Below the pieces are notes generated by a model. The model ran no database searches and was not told where the DNA came from. It saw only the letters and a list, made by a program, of their open reading frames with translations. Source: Anaerofustis stercorihominis DSM 17244 (GTDB lineage Bacteria > Bacillota > Clostridia > Eubacteriales > Anaerofustaceae). From it: 64,000 nucleotides of DNA. The translations under genes and the position numbers were made by a program. The stretch lies in the NCBI RefSeq assembly GCF_000154825.1, contig NZ_DS560019.1:1158501-1222500 (forward strand). Direction: 5' to 3'. Positions 52,751-59,808 of the stretch are shown one piece after another (position 1 is the first letter of the stretch; every line of letters begins with the position of its first letter).

Positions 52751-54079
52751 ATGAAACAAAAGTATAACCCTATGATGTTCCAATGTAGTGAAAGTTTGGA
52801 TATGAGCAAACATATCGTAGCTACATATTATATGAGAGGTAAAGGCACAAATCCTATGGAACTTGACCTTGCTAAATTTGCAGAATCAATCGCTGCAGAG
52901 CAAGCTACAGGTACATGGATCGATGTTCCTTTTGAAACAGATGATATTGTTGAAAGACATGCTGCAAAAGTTATAGGTATATATGAAACACCAGCTTATG
53001 ACAGAGAACTTCCTGATGGAATTCAATACAGAGATATGATAGTTAGACTTGCTTTCCCATGGGAAAACATCGGTACTAACTTCCCAATGATTTTTACAAC
53101 AGCTATAGGTAATATTTCAGCTGCAAGACTTAAATTATTAGACCTTGAATTCCCAAAAGAATATACAGACCATTTCCAAGGTCCTAAGTTCGGTATCCAA
53201 GGTGTAAGAGATATCCTTGATATTCCTGAAAGACCTCTTACATGTGCTATGATCAAACCTGATACAGGCTGGACTCCTGAACAAGGTGGAATAATGGCAT
53301 ATGATGCATACCTAGGTGGTATTGATGTAATCAAAGACGATGAACTTCTTGTTGCAGATCCTGCATGGTGTCCTATTGAAAAAAGAGTTCAAGCTATTAC
53401 AGATGCAGGTAAGAGAGCTTTTGAACAAACAGGTGAAAAGAAACTTTATACAGTTAATTTAACAGAAGACAGCTTTAAAATCAAAGATTTAGCTTACAGA
53501 GCAATTGACGCAGGTGCAAATGCGTTAATGATTAATACATACACAGCAGGTTTCTCTGCTCTTAGACAATTAGCTGAAGATCCAAATATTCAGATTCCAG
53601 TTATGTCTCACCCTGACTATGCTGCTGCACAGTCTTACTCTCCTGACACAGGTGTTGCAGTAGCACTACTTTGGGGTAAATTAGCAAGATTAGCAGGTGC
53701 TGATATGGCTATCACAACTAACTACTACGGTAAGATTCCTGTACTTAGAGACTCTTACTTAAGAACATGCAGAGATCTTAAGATGAAATTCCACAATATT
53801 AAAGATTGTTTACCTGCACCAAGCGGCGGAATGTATCAAGGTGTAGTTCCTGATACTATTTACGAAGTAGGTACAGATGTTATGATCGCTGCCGGCGGAG
53901 CCGTTCACGGACATAGAAACGGTGCTACAGCTGGTGCAAGAGCTCTTAGACAAGCAATCGACGGAGCAATGGCAGGAATTCCACTAAAAGAATATGCTAA
54001 AGACAAACCTGATCTTCAAATCGCTTTAGATGATTGGGGATGCGGTGAAAAAGAAGACTTATTCGACATGAAGAAATAA
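52751..54079 (+). CDS. RuBisCO-like protein (large-subunit superfamily)
   Basis: 442 aa from the ATG at 52751; an in-frame TTG at 52733 would precede the ribosome site and is rejected. The N-terminal ATGTW and GN (N121) elements are kept. So are K169 in MIKPDTGW, the carbamylated-lysine/metal site GGIDVIKDDE (K195, D197, E198), H287, a loop-6-like lysine in YYGKIPV (K328), the phosphate loops PSGG and AAGGAVHGH. Differences from true RuBisCO are D171 where the second KPK lysine is expected, HPDY in place of HRAM (no R295), and no H327. Carboxylation is therefore unlikely; an enolase, isomerase or decarboxylase-type role on a sugar acid or thiosugar phosphate fits the family. Single gene with strong promoter, ribosome site and terminator. 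Codon bias resembles groEL, implying high expression. Confidence 0.88.
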   Translation: MKQKYNPMMFQCSESLDMSKHIVATYYMRGKGTNPMELDLAKFAESIAAEQATGTWIDVPFETDDIVERHAAKVIGIYETPAYDRELPDGIQYRDMIVRLAFPWENIGTNFPMIFTTAIGNISAARLKLLDLEFPKEYTDHFQGPKFGIQGVRDILDIPERPLTCAMIKPDTGWTPEQGGIMAYDAYLGGIDVIKDDELLVADPAWCPIEKRVQAITDAGKRAFEQTGEKKLYTVNLTEDSFKIKDLAYRAIDAGANALMINTYTAGFSALRQLAEDPNIQIPVMSHPDYAAAQSYSPDTGVAVALLWGKLARLAGADMAITTNYYGKIPVLRDSYLRTCRDLKMKFHNIKDCLPAPSGGMYQGVVPDTIYEVGTDVMIAAGGAVHGHRNGATAGARALRQAIDGAMAGIPLKEYAKDKPDLQIALDDWGCGEKEDLFDMKK

Positions 54080-54133
54080 GCGTTTAATTAAACATAAAAT
54101 ATGTTTACCTCTAAATATTATAATTAAAAAATT

Positions 54134-54165
54134 AACCCCCGACGGAAGTTGGGGGTTGTTTTTTT
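54134..54165 (+). terminator. Strong intrinsic terminator after the RuBisCO-like gene
   Basis: AACCCCC pairs with GGGGGTT, followed by GTTTTTTT. Confidence 0.92.
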
Positions 54166-54230
54166 GTATATATAATGAAAATCTATATTTATGTATGTTA
54201 TAATGTAATAAAAATAATTGAGGATATATT

Positions 54231-55043
54231 ATGAATGTTATTGATTTGAATGATAAAGATTATGAGGAATTGATTTTTAAATTTTATACTTATTTTAAAA
54301 ATGCTTTTGATTTTGAAAAATTTTTAAAGCCATTTTTAACTACAAATGGTTTAGATGAAGTTACAGTAACTCGTAGAACAAGAGATGGTGGAATTGATTT
54401 AATAGGGAAAAGGCGTGGGTTAGGTGGATTTAGTAATGAAGACGATGTTAAATACTATGTTCAGGCTAAGAGGAACAATCCTAAAAATAAAGTAGATGTG
54501 AAAAAAATAAGAGAATTACGTGGAGTTATGCCTTCCGGTACTAAGAGATTATTTATAACAACATCAGATTTTACTAAGAATGCAAAAGAAGAAGCCTTAA
54601 AAGATAGTTTTAGACCTATAATATTAATAAACGGAAAAAGGTTAATAGATAATTGTATTGATAATGAATTAGGAATGCTATATAAACCTGTTTTTAGTAA
54701 AATATCTATAGATAATTTAATTAGTAGAGAAAAAGAACTAACAGAAAATATATCTGACAGTATACATGTTGAGAAGCTGATATCTAAAAATGATATACGT
54801 GCTCGAATACTGCCTATTCCTTCCGTAATTCTAGAAACTATTCCTCCAAAATCTAATAAATTAAAAGTTTATATAAATAAAAAAGAAGAAATACTGAATA
54901 TAAATTGGGAACGAAAATATCTAGGTGGAATTACAAAAATATATAGAGATAATGGAATAATTACTTCTGAAAATTCTTTCAGTACTTGTATTTCTGATTG
55001 GAGAATAAAAGGTGATAAAATAATAATCGAATTTTTAAAATAG
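54231..55043 (+). CDS. Mrr-like restriction-endonuclease-fold protein
   Basis: 270 aa. Residues 25-150 are an Mrr_cat PD-(D/E)xK nuclease domain: RTRDGGIDLIGKRRG (catalytic Asp), YYVQAKRNN (the Q-x-K motif), MPSGTKRLFITTSDFT and PIILINGKRLID. The C-terminal 110 residues are lysine-rich and match no domain I know; they may bind DNA. Mrr relatives are type IV enzymes cutting methylated DNA or unspecific nucleases. No methylase is adjacent. GAGG precedes the ATG. It is an orphan gene with more AT-rich codon use than neighbouring ffh, which hints at acquisition. Confidence 0.82.
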   Translation: MNVIDLNDKDYEELIFKFYTYFKNAFDFEKFLKPFLTTNGLDEVTVTRRTRDGGIDLIGKRRGLGGFSNEDDVKYYVQAKRNNPKNKVDVKKIRELRGVMPSGTKRLFITTSDFTKNAKEEALKDSFRPIILINGKRLIDNCIDNELGMLYKPVFSKISIDNLISREKELTENISDSIHVEKLISKNDIRARILPIPSVILETIPPKSNKLKVYINKKEEILNINWERKYLGGITKIYRDNGIITSENSFSTCISDWRIKGDKIIIEFLK

Positions 55044-55052
55044 TTCATAGAT

Positions 55053-55098
55053 TTGTCAAGTAAAATCCCTTGACAATCCTTTTTCCTTCTGTTATAAT
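55053..55098 (+). promoter_or_regulatory. Promoter of ylxM-ffh with an inverted repeat over the -35 box
   Basis: Perfect TTGACA (55070-55075), 17 bases, perfect TATAAT (55093-55098). TTGTCAAG (55053-55060) is the exact inverted complement of CTTGACAA (55069-55076). The repeat could be an operator or a weak terminator of the mrr gene. Confidence 0.8.
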
Positions 55099-55124
55099 CA
55101 CTTAGTCAATATAAGGAGAGAAGT

Positions 55125-55439
55125 ATGGAAAAGTATTTTAAAATGTCATATTTAATAGATATTTACTCATCTCTTCTTACGGATAAGCAATTAAAGGTAT
55201 TGGAATATTACTACAATGATGATATTTCACTGAGTGAGATTGCGAGTATGTTAAATATTTCTCGTCAGGGTGTTTATGATACTTTGAAGAGAGCCGAAAA
55301 GATAATTTCGGAATATGATGATAAATTGAATTTACTAGAAAAATATGAACGAAACATTGAACTAATCGATAAATTAGAAGGATTATGTGAAGATAAAGAG
55401 TCCTTATCTTTAATAAAAGAGATAAGAGAAAACCTATAA
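55125..55439 (+). CDS. ylxM: YlxM/p13-family DNA-binding-like SRP-associated protein
   Basis: A 104-aa helical protein with a sigma-like helix-turn-helix (ISLSEIASMLNISRQGVYDTLKR). YlxM is encoded just before ffh in most Firmicutes and in streptococci modulates SRP GTPase activity. Here it starts after AAGGAG and ends 13 bases before the ffh start, so it is the first gene of the SRP operon. Confidence 0.93.
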   Translation: MEKYFKMSYLIDIYSSLLTDKQLKVLEYYYNDDISLSEIASMLNISRQGVYDTLKRAEKIISEYDDKLNLLEKYERNIELIDKLEGLCEDKESLSLIKEIRENL

Positions 55440-55452
55440 GGAGGTGTAAGCC

Positions 55453-56775
55453 TTGTTTGAAGCTTTAGGAGATAAACTGCAGGCGACCTTTAAAAAACTC
55501 AGGGGAAAAGGTAAACTTACCGAGAAAGATATAGATGCGGCTTTAAGAGAAATCAGGATGTCGCTTTTGGAAGCTGATGTTAACTATAAGGTTGTAAAGA
55601 CATTTGCAAATAATTTAAAAGAAAAATGTATGGGAGAAGAGGTACTAAAATCTTTGACTCCCGGTCAGCAAGTAATAAAGATAGTTAATAACGAACTTGT
55701 CGCTTTGCTTGGGGGAGAGAGCAGAGATATAAATCTTGCCGATAACGGTCCTACGATAATAATGGTTGTAGGGGTACAAGGTAGCGGTAAAACTACGAGT
55801 ATCGGTAAAATGGGTAACTTCTTTAAAAACAAAAAGAATAAAAAAGTAGTATTCGTTGCTTGCGATATCCATAGAGCTGCGGCCGTCGATCAATTAAAGG
55901 TTCTTGGTGAAGGGCTTGATATTGAAGTATTTACACTTGACAAGAAAGACGCGGGAAAAATCGCGAAAAAGGGTGTTGAGTACGGAAAGAAAATCGGTGC
56001 CGATATTATAATCGTCGATACAGCCGGAAGACAGCATGTAGACAGCGAAATGATGGAAGAAGCCGTAAAAGTTAAAAAAGCTATAAATCCAAATGAAACA
56101 TTATTCGTTATTGATTCTTTAATGGGACAGCAGGCGGTTGACGCAGCAAAAGCATTTGATGAAAGTTTGGAAATAACCGGATTTATTCTTTCTAAGCTTG
56201 ATTCCGACGCAAGAGGCGGGGCAGCCCTAAGTGTTACTTATATAACCAAGAAACCTATAAAGTTTTCTGCATTTGGTGAAAAAATGGAAGACTTTGAGCC
56301 TTTCCATCCCGATAGAGTAGCTTCCAGAATTCTCGGAATGGGAGATGTTCTGTCTTTGATAGAAAAAGCAGAAACCATTTATGATGAAAAAGAAGCTAAA
56401 AAAATGGAAGAAAAGATGAGAAAAAATTCTTTTACTTTGGAAGACTTCTTGGATCAAATGGAAAGCATGAACAAAATGGGCGGGATAGAAGGCTTGTTAT
56501 CCATGCTTCCGGAAGCGGGAAAGCTAAAAGGCATGGCAATAAGTGAAAAGGACTTAATAAAGCAAAAAGCTATTATCCAGTCTATGACCATTAAAGAAAG
56601 ACAAAACCCAAATATAATAAATGCAAGCAGAAGGAAAAGGATCGCTGCGGGAAGCGGAACAAAAGTAAGTGATGTAAATAAGCTCCTTACCGGTTTTGAA
56701 CAAAGCAAAAAGATGATGAAGCAGCTGAATTCCGGCAAGATGAAATTCCCGGGGATGAAACTTCCCTTTATGTAA
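55453..56775 (+). CDS. ffh: Signal recognition particle protein Ffh
   Basis: The SRP54-type GTPase that binds signal peptides and SRP RNA for membrane targeting. 440 aa, starting at TTG (55453) with AAGGAGGTG upstream. N domain, then G domain (VGVQGSGKTTSIGKM; VDTAGRQHVD; DARGGAALS), then a methionine-rich M domain ending KMKFPGMKLPFM. The SRP RNA gene was not found in the window. Confidence 0.97.
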   Translation: MFEALGDKLQATFKKLRGKGKLTEKDIDAALREIRMSLLEADVNYKVVKTFANNLKEKCMGEEVLKSLTPGQQVIKIVNNELVALLGGESRDINLADNGPTIIMVVGVQGSGKTTSIGKMGNFFKNKKNKKVVFVACDIHRAAAVDQLKVLGEGLDIEVFTLDKKDAGKIAKKGVEYGKKIGADIIIVDTAGRQHVDSEMMEEAVKVKKAINPNETLFVIDSLMGQQAVDAAKAFDESLEITGFILSKLDSDARGGAALSVTYITKKPIKFSAFGEKMEDFEPFHPDRVASRILGMGDVLSLIEKAETIYDEKEAKKMEEKMRKNSFTLEDFLDQMESMNKMGGIEGLLSMLPEAGKLKGMAISEKDLIKQKAIIQSMTIKERQNPNIINASRRKRIAAGSGTKVSDVNKLLTGFEQSKKMMKQLNSGKMKFPGMKLPFM

Positions 56776-56846
56776 AATAGGTCAAAAAGAAATTTAATTT
56801 CTTTATATATAAAAATCATAATAGTATAAATAAAAGGAGAAAAAAC

Positions 56847-57089
56847 ATGGCAGTAAAAATCAGATTAAAAAGAATGGGTGCAAAAAAACAACCTTACTAC
56901 AGAATAGTAGTAGCAGACGAAAGAACAGCAAGAGACGGTAAGAGCATTGCTTTACTGGGACACTATAAACCTGTAGGCGAAAAAAGCGTAGAAATCGACG
57001 CTGAAAAAGCTAAAGAATGGTTAAACAAAGGCGCTAAACCTACAGATACTGTTGCTAAACTTTTCAAACAAAACGGTATTACAAAATAG
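56847..57089 (+). CDS. rpsP: 30S ribosomal protein S16
   Basis: 80 aa, canonical start [20 protein letters not shown] and [11 protein letters not shown]. An AAGGAG precedes the ATG. It follows ffh by about 70 bases, the standard Firmicutes order. The usual rimM-trmD-rplS genes do not follow; the operon ends after khpA. Confidence 0.98.
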   Translation: MAVKIRLKRMGAKKQPYYRIVVADERTARDGKSIALLGHYKPVGEKSVEIDAEKAKEWLNKGAKPTDTVAKLFKQNGITK

Positions 57090-57102
57090 TTAGGAGACCG
57101 AT

Positions 57103-57333
57103 ATGGTTGAATTAATAGAAACAATTGCAAAGGCTTTGGTAGATAATCCCGACGAAGTTGAAGTAAGACAAGTTGAAAAGGAAAACCTTACAGTAATCAA
57201 ACTTAAAGTATCAAAAGATGATATGGGCAAAGTTATCGGTAAACAAGGCAGAATTGCAAAAGCTATAAGAAGCGTGTTAAAAGCTGCTGCAACCAAAGAA
57301 GAAAAGAGAGTTGTTTTAGACATCGAAGAATAA
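57103..57333 (+). CDS. khpA: KH-domain RNA-binding protein KhpA
   Basis: A 76-aa single KH domain with the GxxG loop IGKQGRIAKAIR. KhpA, with KhpB, binds many RNAs and affects cell elongation in streptococci and other Firmicutes. The gene sits 13 bases after rpsP, its conserved place, and is closed by a terminator. Confidence 0.95.
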   Translation: MVELIETIAKALVDNPDEVEVRQVEKENLTVIKLKVSKDDMGKVIGKQGRIAKAIRSVLKAAATKEEKRVVLDIEE

Positions 57334-57336
57334 TTA

Positions 57337-57360
57337 AAACACCGCTAAGCGGTGTTTTTT
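57337..57360. terminator. Terminator between khpA and the DUF4186 gene
   Basis: AAACACCGC pairs with GCGGTGTTT around TAA, followed by T on the plus strand; it may also act for the convergent DUF4186 gene. Confidence 0.9.
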
Positions 57361-57401
57361 ATTTGATTAAATATAATATTTATAGGTGTAGACACTGTTT
57401 A

Positions 57402-57779
57402 TCAAGGCTTCATTTCTCGTTCTATCCACGTCATTATTACTTTTATTATATAACATTGTTCTTCATTTGACAGTTCTTTATTCATACTTATATTATGCCA
57501 TTTATATAGGCATTTTCTGCAGCAAGTTGCGGTTGCATGCTGGGCAATGAATACTGGATGATTTTTTGTCGGAGTCTGCTTTCCGTCATTTGGTATTACG
57601 GCAGGGGATAATCTTTTATAAATAAAGTCTCTTGTATGATTATTTATTATATCTAATCCTTTTTTGTCAATATAATCTAAATCTTTATCTTTCAAATGAA
57701 AACTTGCCCTAAACTTTGACTTTGAAAGCCTTTCAAGAACATTTTCTATTTTTATCATTTCATATTCTTTATTGTTCAT
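57402..57779 (-). CDS. DUF4186 family protein
   Basis: 125 aa. RLSKSKFRASFHLKDKDLDY, RLSPAVIPNDGKQTPTKNHP, VFIAQHATATCCRKCLYKWH and VIMTWIEREM are the conserved blocks of this family of unknown function. The C-C-x-x-C cysteines with nearby histidines look like a metal site. GGAG precedes the ATG. It is on the minus strand, 43 bases after the DtxR-like gene, and may share its transcript. Confidence 0.88.
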   Translation of the reverse strand: MNNKEYEMIKIENVLERLSKSKFRASFHLKDKDLDYIDKKGLDIINNHTRDFIYKRLSPAVIPNDGKQTPTKNHPVFIAQHATATCCRKCLYKWHNISMNKELSNEEQCYIIKVIMTWIEREMKP

Positions 57780-57822
57780 TTTTTTCTCCGCCGATTTAAT
57801 AATTTATAATAATTATATCACT

Positions 57823-58212
57823 TTATTTATAAAAAAATAAAAGCGAAATGATTATCGCTTTTAAAAAATTTCTTTTTAGTTTATTGAAAGTCGTACAGCT
57901 GATATTATAAGCAAAGCTGGAAGCGTCGCTGTCAGCGATATTCGTATCTATTCCCATTTCTATGAGTATACTATAGAAAAATGAATATTTATCTTCTATT
58001 GATTTTGCTATTTCATATCCTTTAGATGTTAGATTTATATTCCCGTCTTCATCAACTTTAATATAATCATCTTTTTTTAGATTTTTAACCGCACGACTTA
58101 CACTTGCTTTTGAATAGTTCATATATTTTGCGATATCTATAGCATGCACTTTATCACTTTTTATTTTAAGGTTATAAATACTTTGTAAATAACTGCAGGC
58201 AGAATTTTTCAT
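57823..58212 (-). CDS. DtxR/MntR-like regulator with altered metal site
   Basis: 129 aa. A winged helix (VHAIDIAKYMNYSKASVSRAVKNLKKDDYI) and a short dimerisation helix region are present; the SH3-like third domain is absent, as in MntR. The segment that normally reads A-C-x-x-E-H is DASSFAYNIS, and the usual R-H before it is KYSFFY. The histidine and glutamate metal ligands of the family are therefore not conserved. Its C-terminus (ISLLFFYK) is hydrophobic and abrupt. AGAGGA precedes the ATG. It follows the CDF transporter by 10 bases. Confidence 0.8.
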   Translation of the reverse strand: MKNSACSYLQSIYNLKIKSDKVHAIDIAKYMNYSKASVSRAVKNLKKDDYIKVDEDGNINLTSKGYEIAKSIEDKYSFFYSILIEMGIDTNIADSDASSFAYNISCTTFNKLKRNFLKAIIISLLFFYK

Positions 58213-58222
58213 GTTTTCCTCT

Positions 58223-59209
58223 CTATATCAAATATGTCTTTTCTTTTATTTTTATAATTTCATCTACATCTACATAAATATAGGGTTCAAATTTAAATTT
58301 ACTTTTAATTTCTTCTTTGATTTTATCAATGTCATATTTTAATTCTTTGTTATCAAAGCTTTCTTTTAATGAAATTTGAATAATTGCAATCTTATGTTCA
58401 GGTCCATAATCATGGACTTCAAAATCTTTAAGTTTATCGAATATAGGATATTTCATTATTATATTCTCTATTTTCTTCTCATCTTCTTCACTTGCTCCTT
58501 TACCAAGCAGTAATACCATATTTTCGCTGAAGGAAGGAATACCGCTGTAAAATATTATTATGCTTATTATAAGTCCCAAAATCCCGTCTATGGGAAGGAT
58601 AGTAAAAGGGGATAATATAAATGATATAAGTGTTACCGATGTGGCTAATATATCTGAGGAATAATTCTTTATATTTGCGTTTAAAGCAGATGATTTAATA
58701 CCTGCATTTTTATGTTTTGTATATGATACCAATGCTATTTTAACTATTATTGATATAGTGCTTACTATAAACAGCATGGGAATTATATTAAGCTTTACGG
58801 GATTTATTATATTTGTTATGGATTTTTTTAATAATAGTATCCCTGTTGCAATAATCATTATTGAAATAAAAAGTCCGCTTAAATATTCCATTCTGCCATG
58901 ACCGTAGGGATGAGTTTTTTCGCCTTCCATATCCGATGCGTAAAAACCTATCACCGAGGTAATCGAGCTTATGCAGTCAATTAAATTGTCTATTCCTTCT
59001 GTCAGTATTGCCATACTTCCGCTTAAAAATGATGCGATCAATTTTAATATAAATAATGTTAAATTTCCTATTACGCCTATAAATCCGGCTTTTATAGCCT
59101 CGATTGTTCTGTTTTCATTATTTTTCTCTATCGTTTCTTCTCGTTCTTCTTTCAAAATGACGTTCAAAGTGTCTTCTGTTTCGGCCTGCTTTTTTGTCAT
59201 TTTCGTCAT
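58223..59209 (-). CDS. Cation diffusion facilitator family transporter
   Basis: A proton-coupled divalent-metal exporter, 328 aa, with six hydrophobic segments and a C-terminal ferredoxin-like cytoplasmic domain (about residues 225-328). The TM2 site D-x-x-x-D is in GIDNLIDCISS. HPYGHGRMEYLSGLF is the family loop. In TM5 the usual H-x-x-x-D reads NYSSD, so asparagine replaces the Zn-selective histidine; this may favour Mn or another metal. Its first 92 bases overlap the end of the MarR gene, giving a regulated MarR-CDF-DtxR operon. Confidence 0.9.
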   Translation of the reverse strand: MTKMTKKQAETEDTLNVILKEEREETIEKNNENRTIEAIKAGFIGVIGNLTLFILKLIASFLSGSMAILTEGIDNLIDCISSITSVIGFYASDMEGEKTHPYGHGRMEYLSGLFISIMIIATGILLLKKSITNIINPVKLNIIPMLFIVSTISIIVKIALVSYTKHKNAGIKSSALNANIKNYSSDILATSVTLISFILSPFTILPIDGILGLIISIIIFYSGIPSFSENMVLLLGKGASEEDEKKIENIIMKYPIFDKLKDFEVHDYGPEHKIAIIQISLKESFDNKELKYDIDKIKEEIKSKFKFEPYIYVDVDEIIKIKEKTYLI

Positions 59210-59630
59210 AATTTATATATGCCTCCATTCTTTTGATTATTCTGTTGAGGTAATCTTCCAGGTTGTTTTGTTCTTCTTCATTCAGATCTGAAAATATCTC
59301 ATTTATTTCAAATTGATTTTCTCCTGCTTCTTTTCCTTTCTCGGTCAAATGGATCAACATTACTCTTTTATCTTCTTCTGATGGGGTTCTTTCAATAAAA
59401 CCGCCTTTTTCCAGTTTTGATAATAATTCACCTATGGACTGTGACCTTATATCCAGTAAATATGACAGTTCTTTTTGAGATATGTCATGTTTTAATTGGA
59501 GCATTTTTAACACTCTTCCTTGTCCTCTGTGCGGGTCTGATACTGCCGAAAATCTATTCATATTTTTATGATAATATCTGTGCATTAACCATTGTATTTT
59601 AGAAAATTGTTCATATAAATCTCTGTTCAT
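59118..59630 (-). CDS. MarR-family transcriptional regulator
   Basis: 170 aa. The winged helix is ISQKELSYLLDIRSQSIGELL, with the wing in ERTPSEEDKRVMLIHLT. A very basic tail (NRRHFERHFERRTRRNDREK) extends beyond the usual 140-150 aa. GGAGG precedes the ATG. It is first in an operon with a cation exporter. Its promoter contains three AGGTACCT palindromes, one exactly between -35 and -10, so it very probably represses itself and the exporter. The inducing ligand is unknown; a metal or antimicrobial is plausible. Confidence 0.92.
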   Translation of the reverse strand: MNRDLYEQFSKIQWLMHRYYHKNMNRFSAVSDPHRGQGRVLKMLQLKHDISQKELSYLLDIRSQSIGELLSKLEKGGFIERTPSEEDKRVMLIHLTEKGKEAGENQFEINEIFSDLNEEEQNNLEDYLNRIIKRMEAYINYDENDKKAGRNRRHFERHFERRTRRNDREK

Positions 59631-59665
59631 TTTTATTGCCTCCTGAAATTAGGAACCATTTTGAA

Positions 59666-59734
59666 AAGGTACCTTCTTATATTTAGATTATACAGGTACC
59701 TTTTTAATTTGTCAAGAAAAATATTAAGGTACCT
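59666..59734 (-). promoter_or_regulatory. MarR promoter with three AGGTACCT operators
   Basis: Minus strand: perfect TTGACA (59710-59715), 17 bases, perfect TATAAT (59687-59692). AGGTACCT occurs at 59667-59674 (as AAGGTACCTT), 59694-59701 (inside the spacer) and 59727-59734 (upstream of -35), with centres 27 and 33 bases apart. Confidence 0.9.
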
Positions 59735-59772
59735 GATGATATTTAATTGTTTAGGTTTTGAATAATATCATA

Positions 59773-59804
59773 AAAAAATAGCACTTGTTTTAAGTGCTAT
59801 TTTT
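59773..59804 (-). terminator. Terminator of the vWA surface-protein gene
   Basis: AATAGCACTT pairs with AAGTGCTATT, with T-runs on both strands; it lies five bases beyond the stop codon on the minus strand. Confidence 0.9.
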
Positions 59805-59808
59805 CATC

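Noticed and set aside
52751-54079. True CO2-fixing RuBisCO
   Set aside because: The Arg295 and His327 equivalents and a KPK lysine are missing, and no phosphoribulokinase or other Calvin-cycle gene is near.
55053-57333. SRP RNA or RNase P RNA gene near ffh
   Set aside because: No stretch with the conserved GGUGC/GNAR hairpin or RNase P core was seen.
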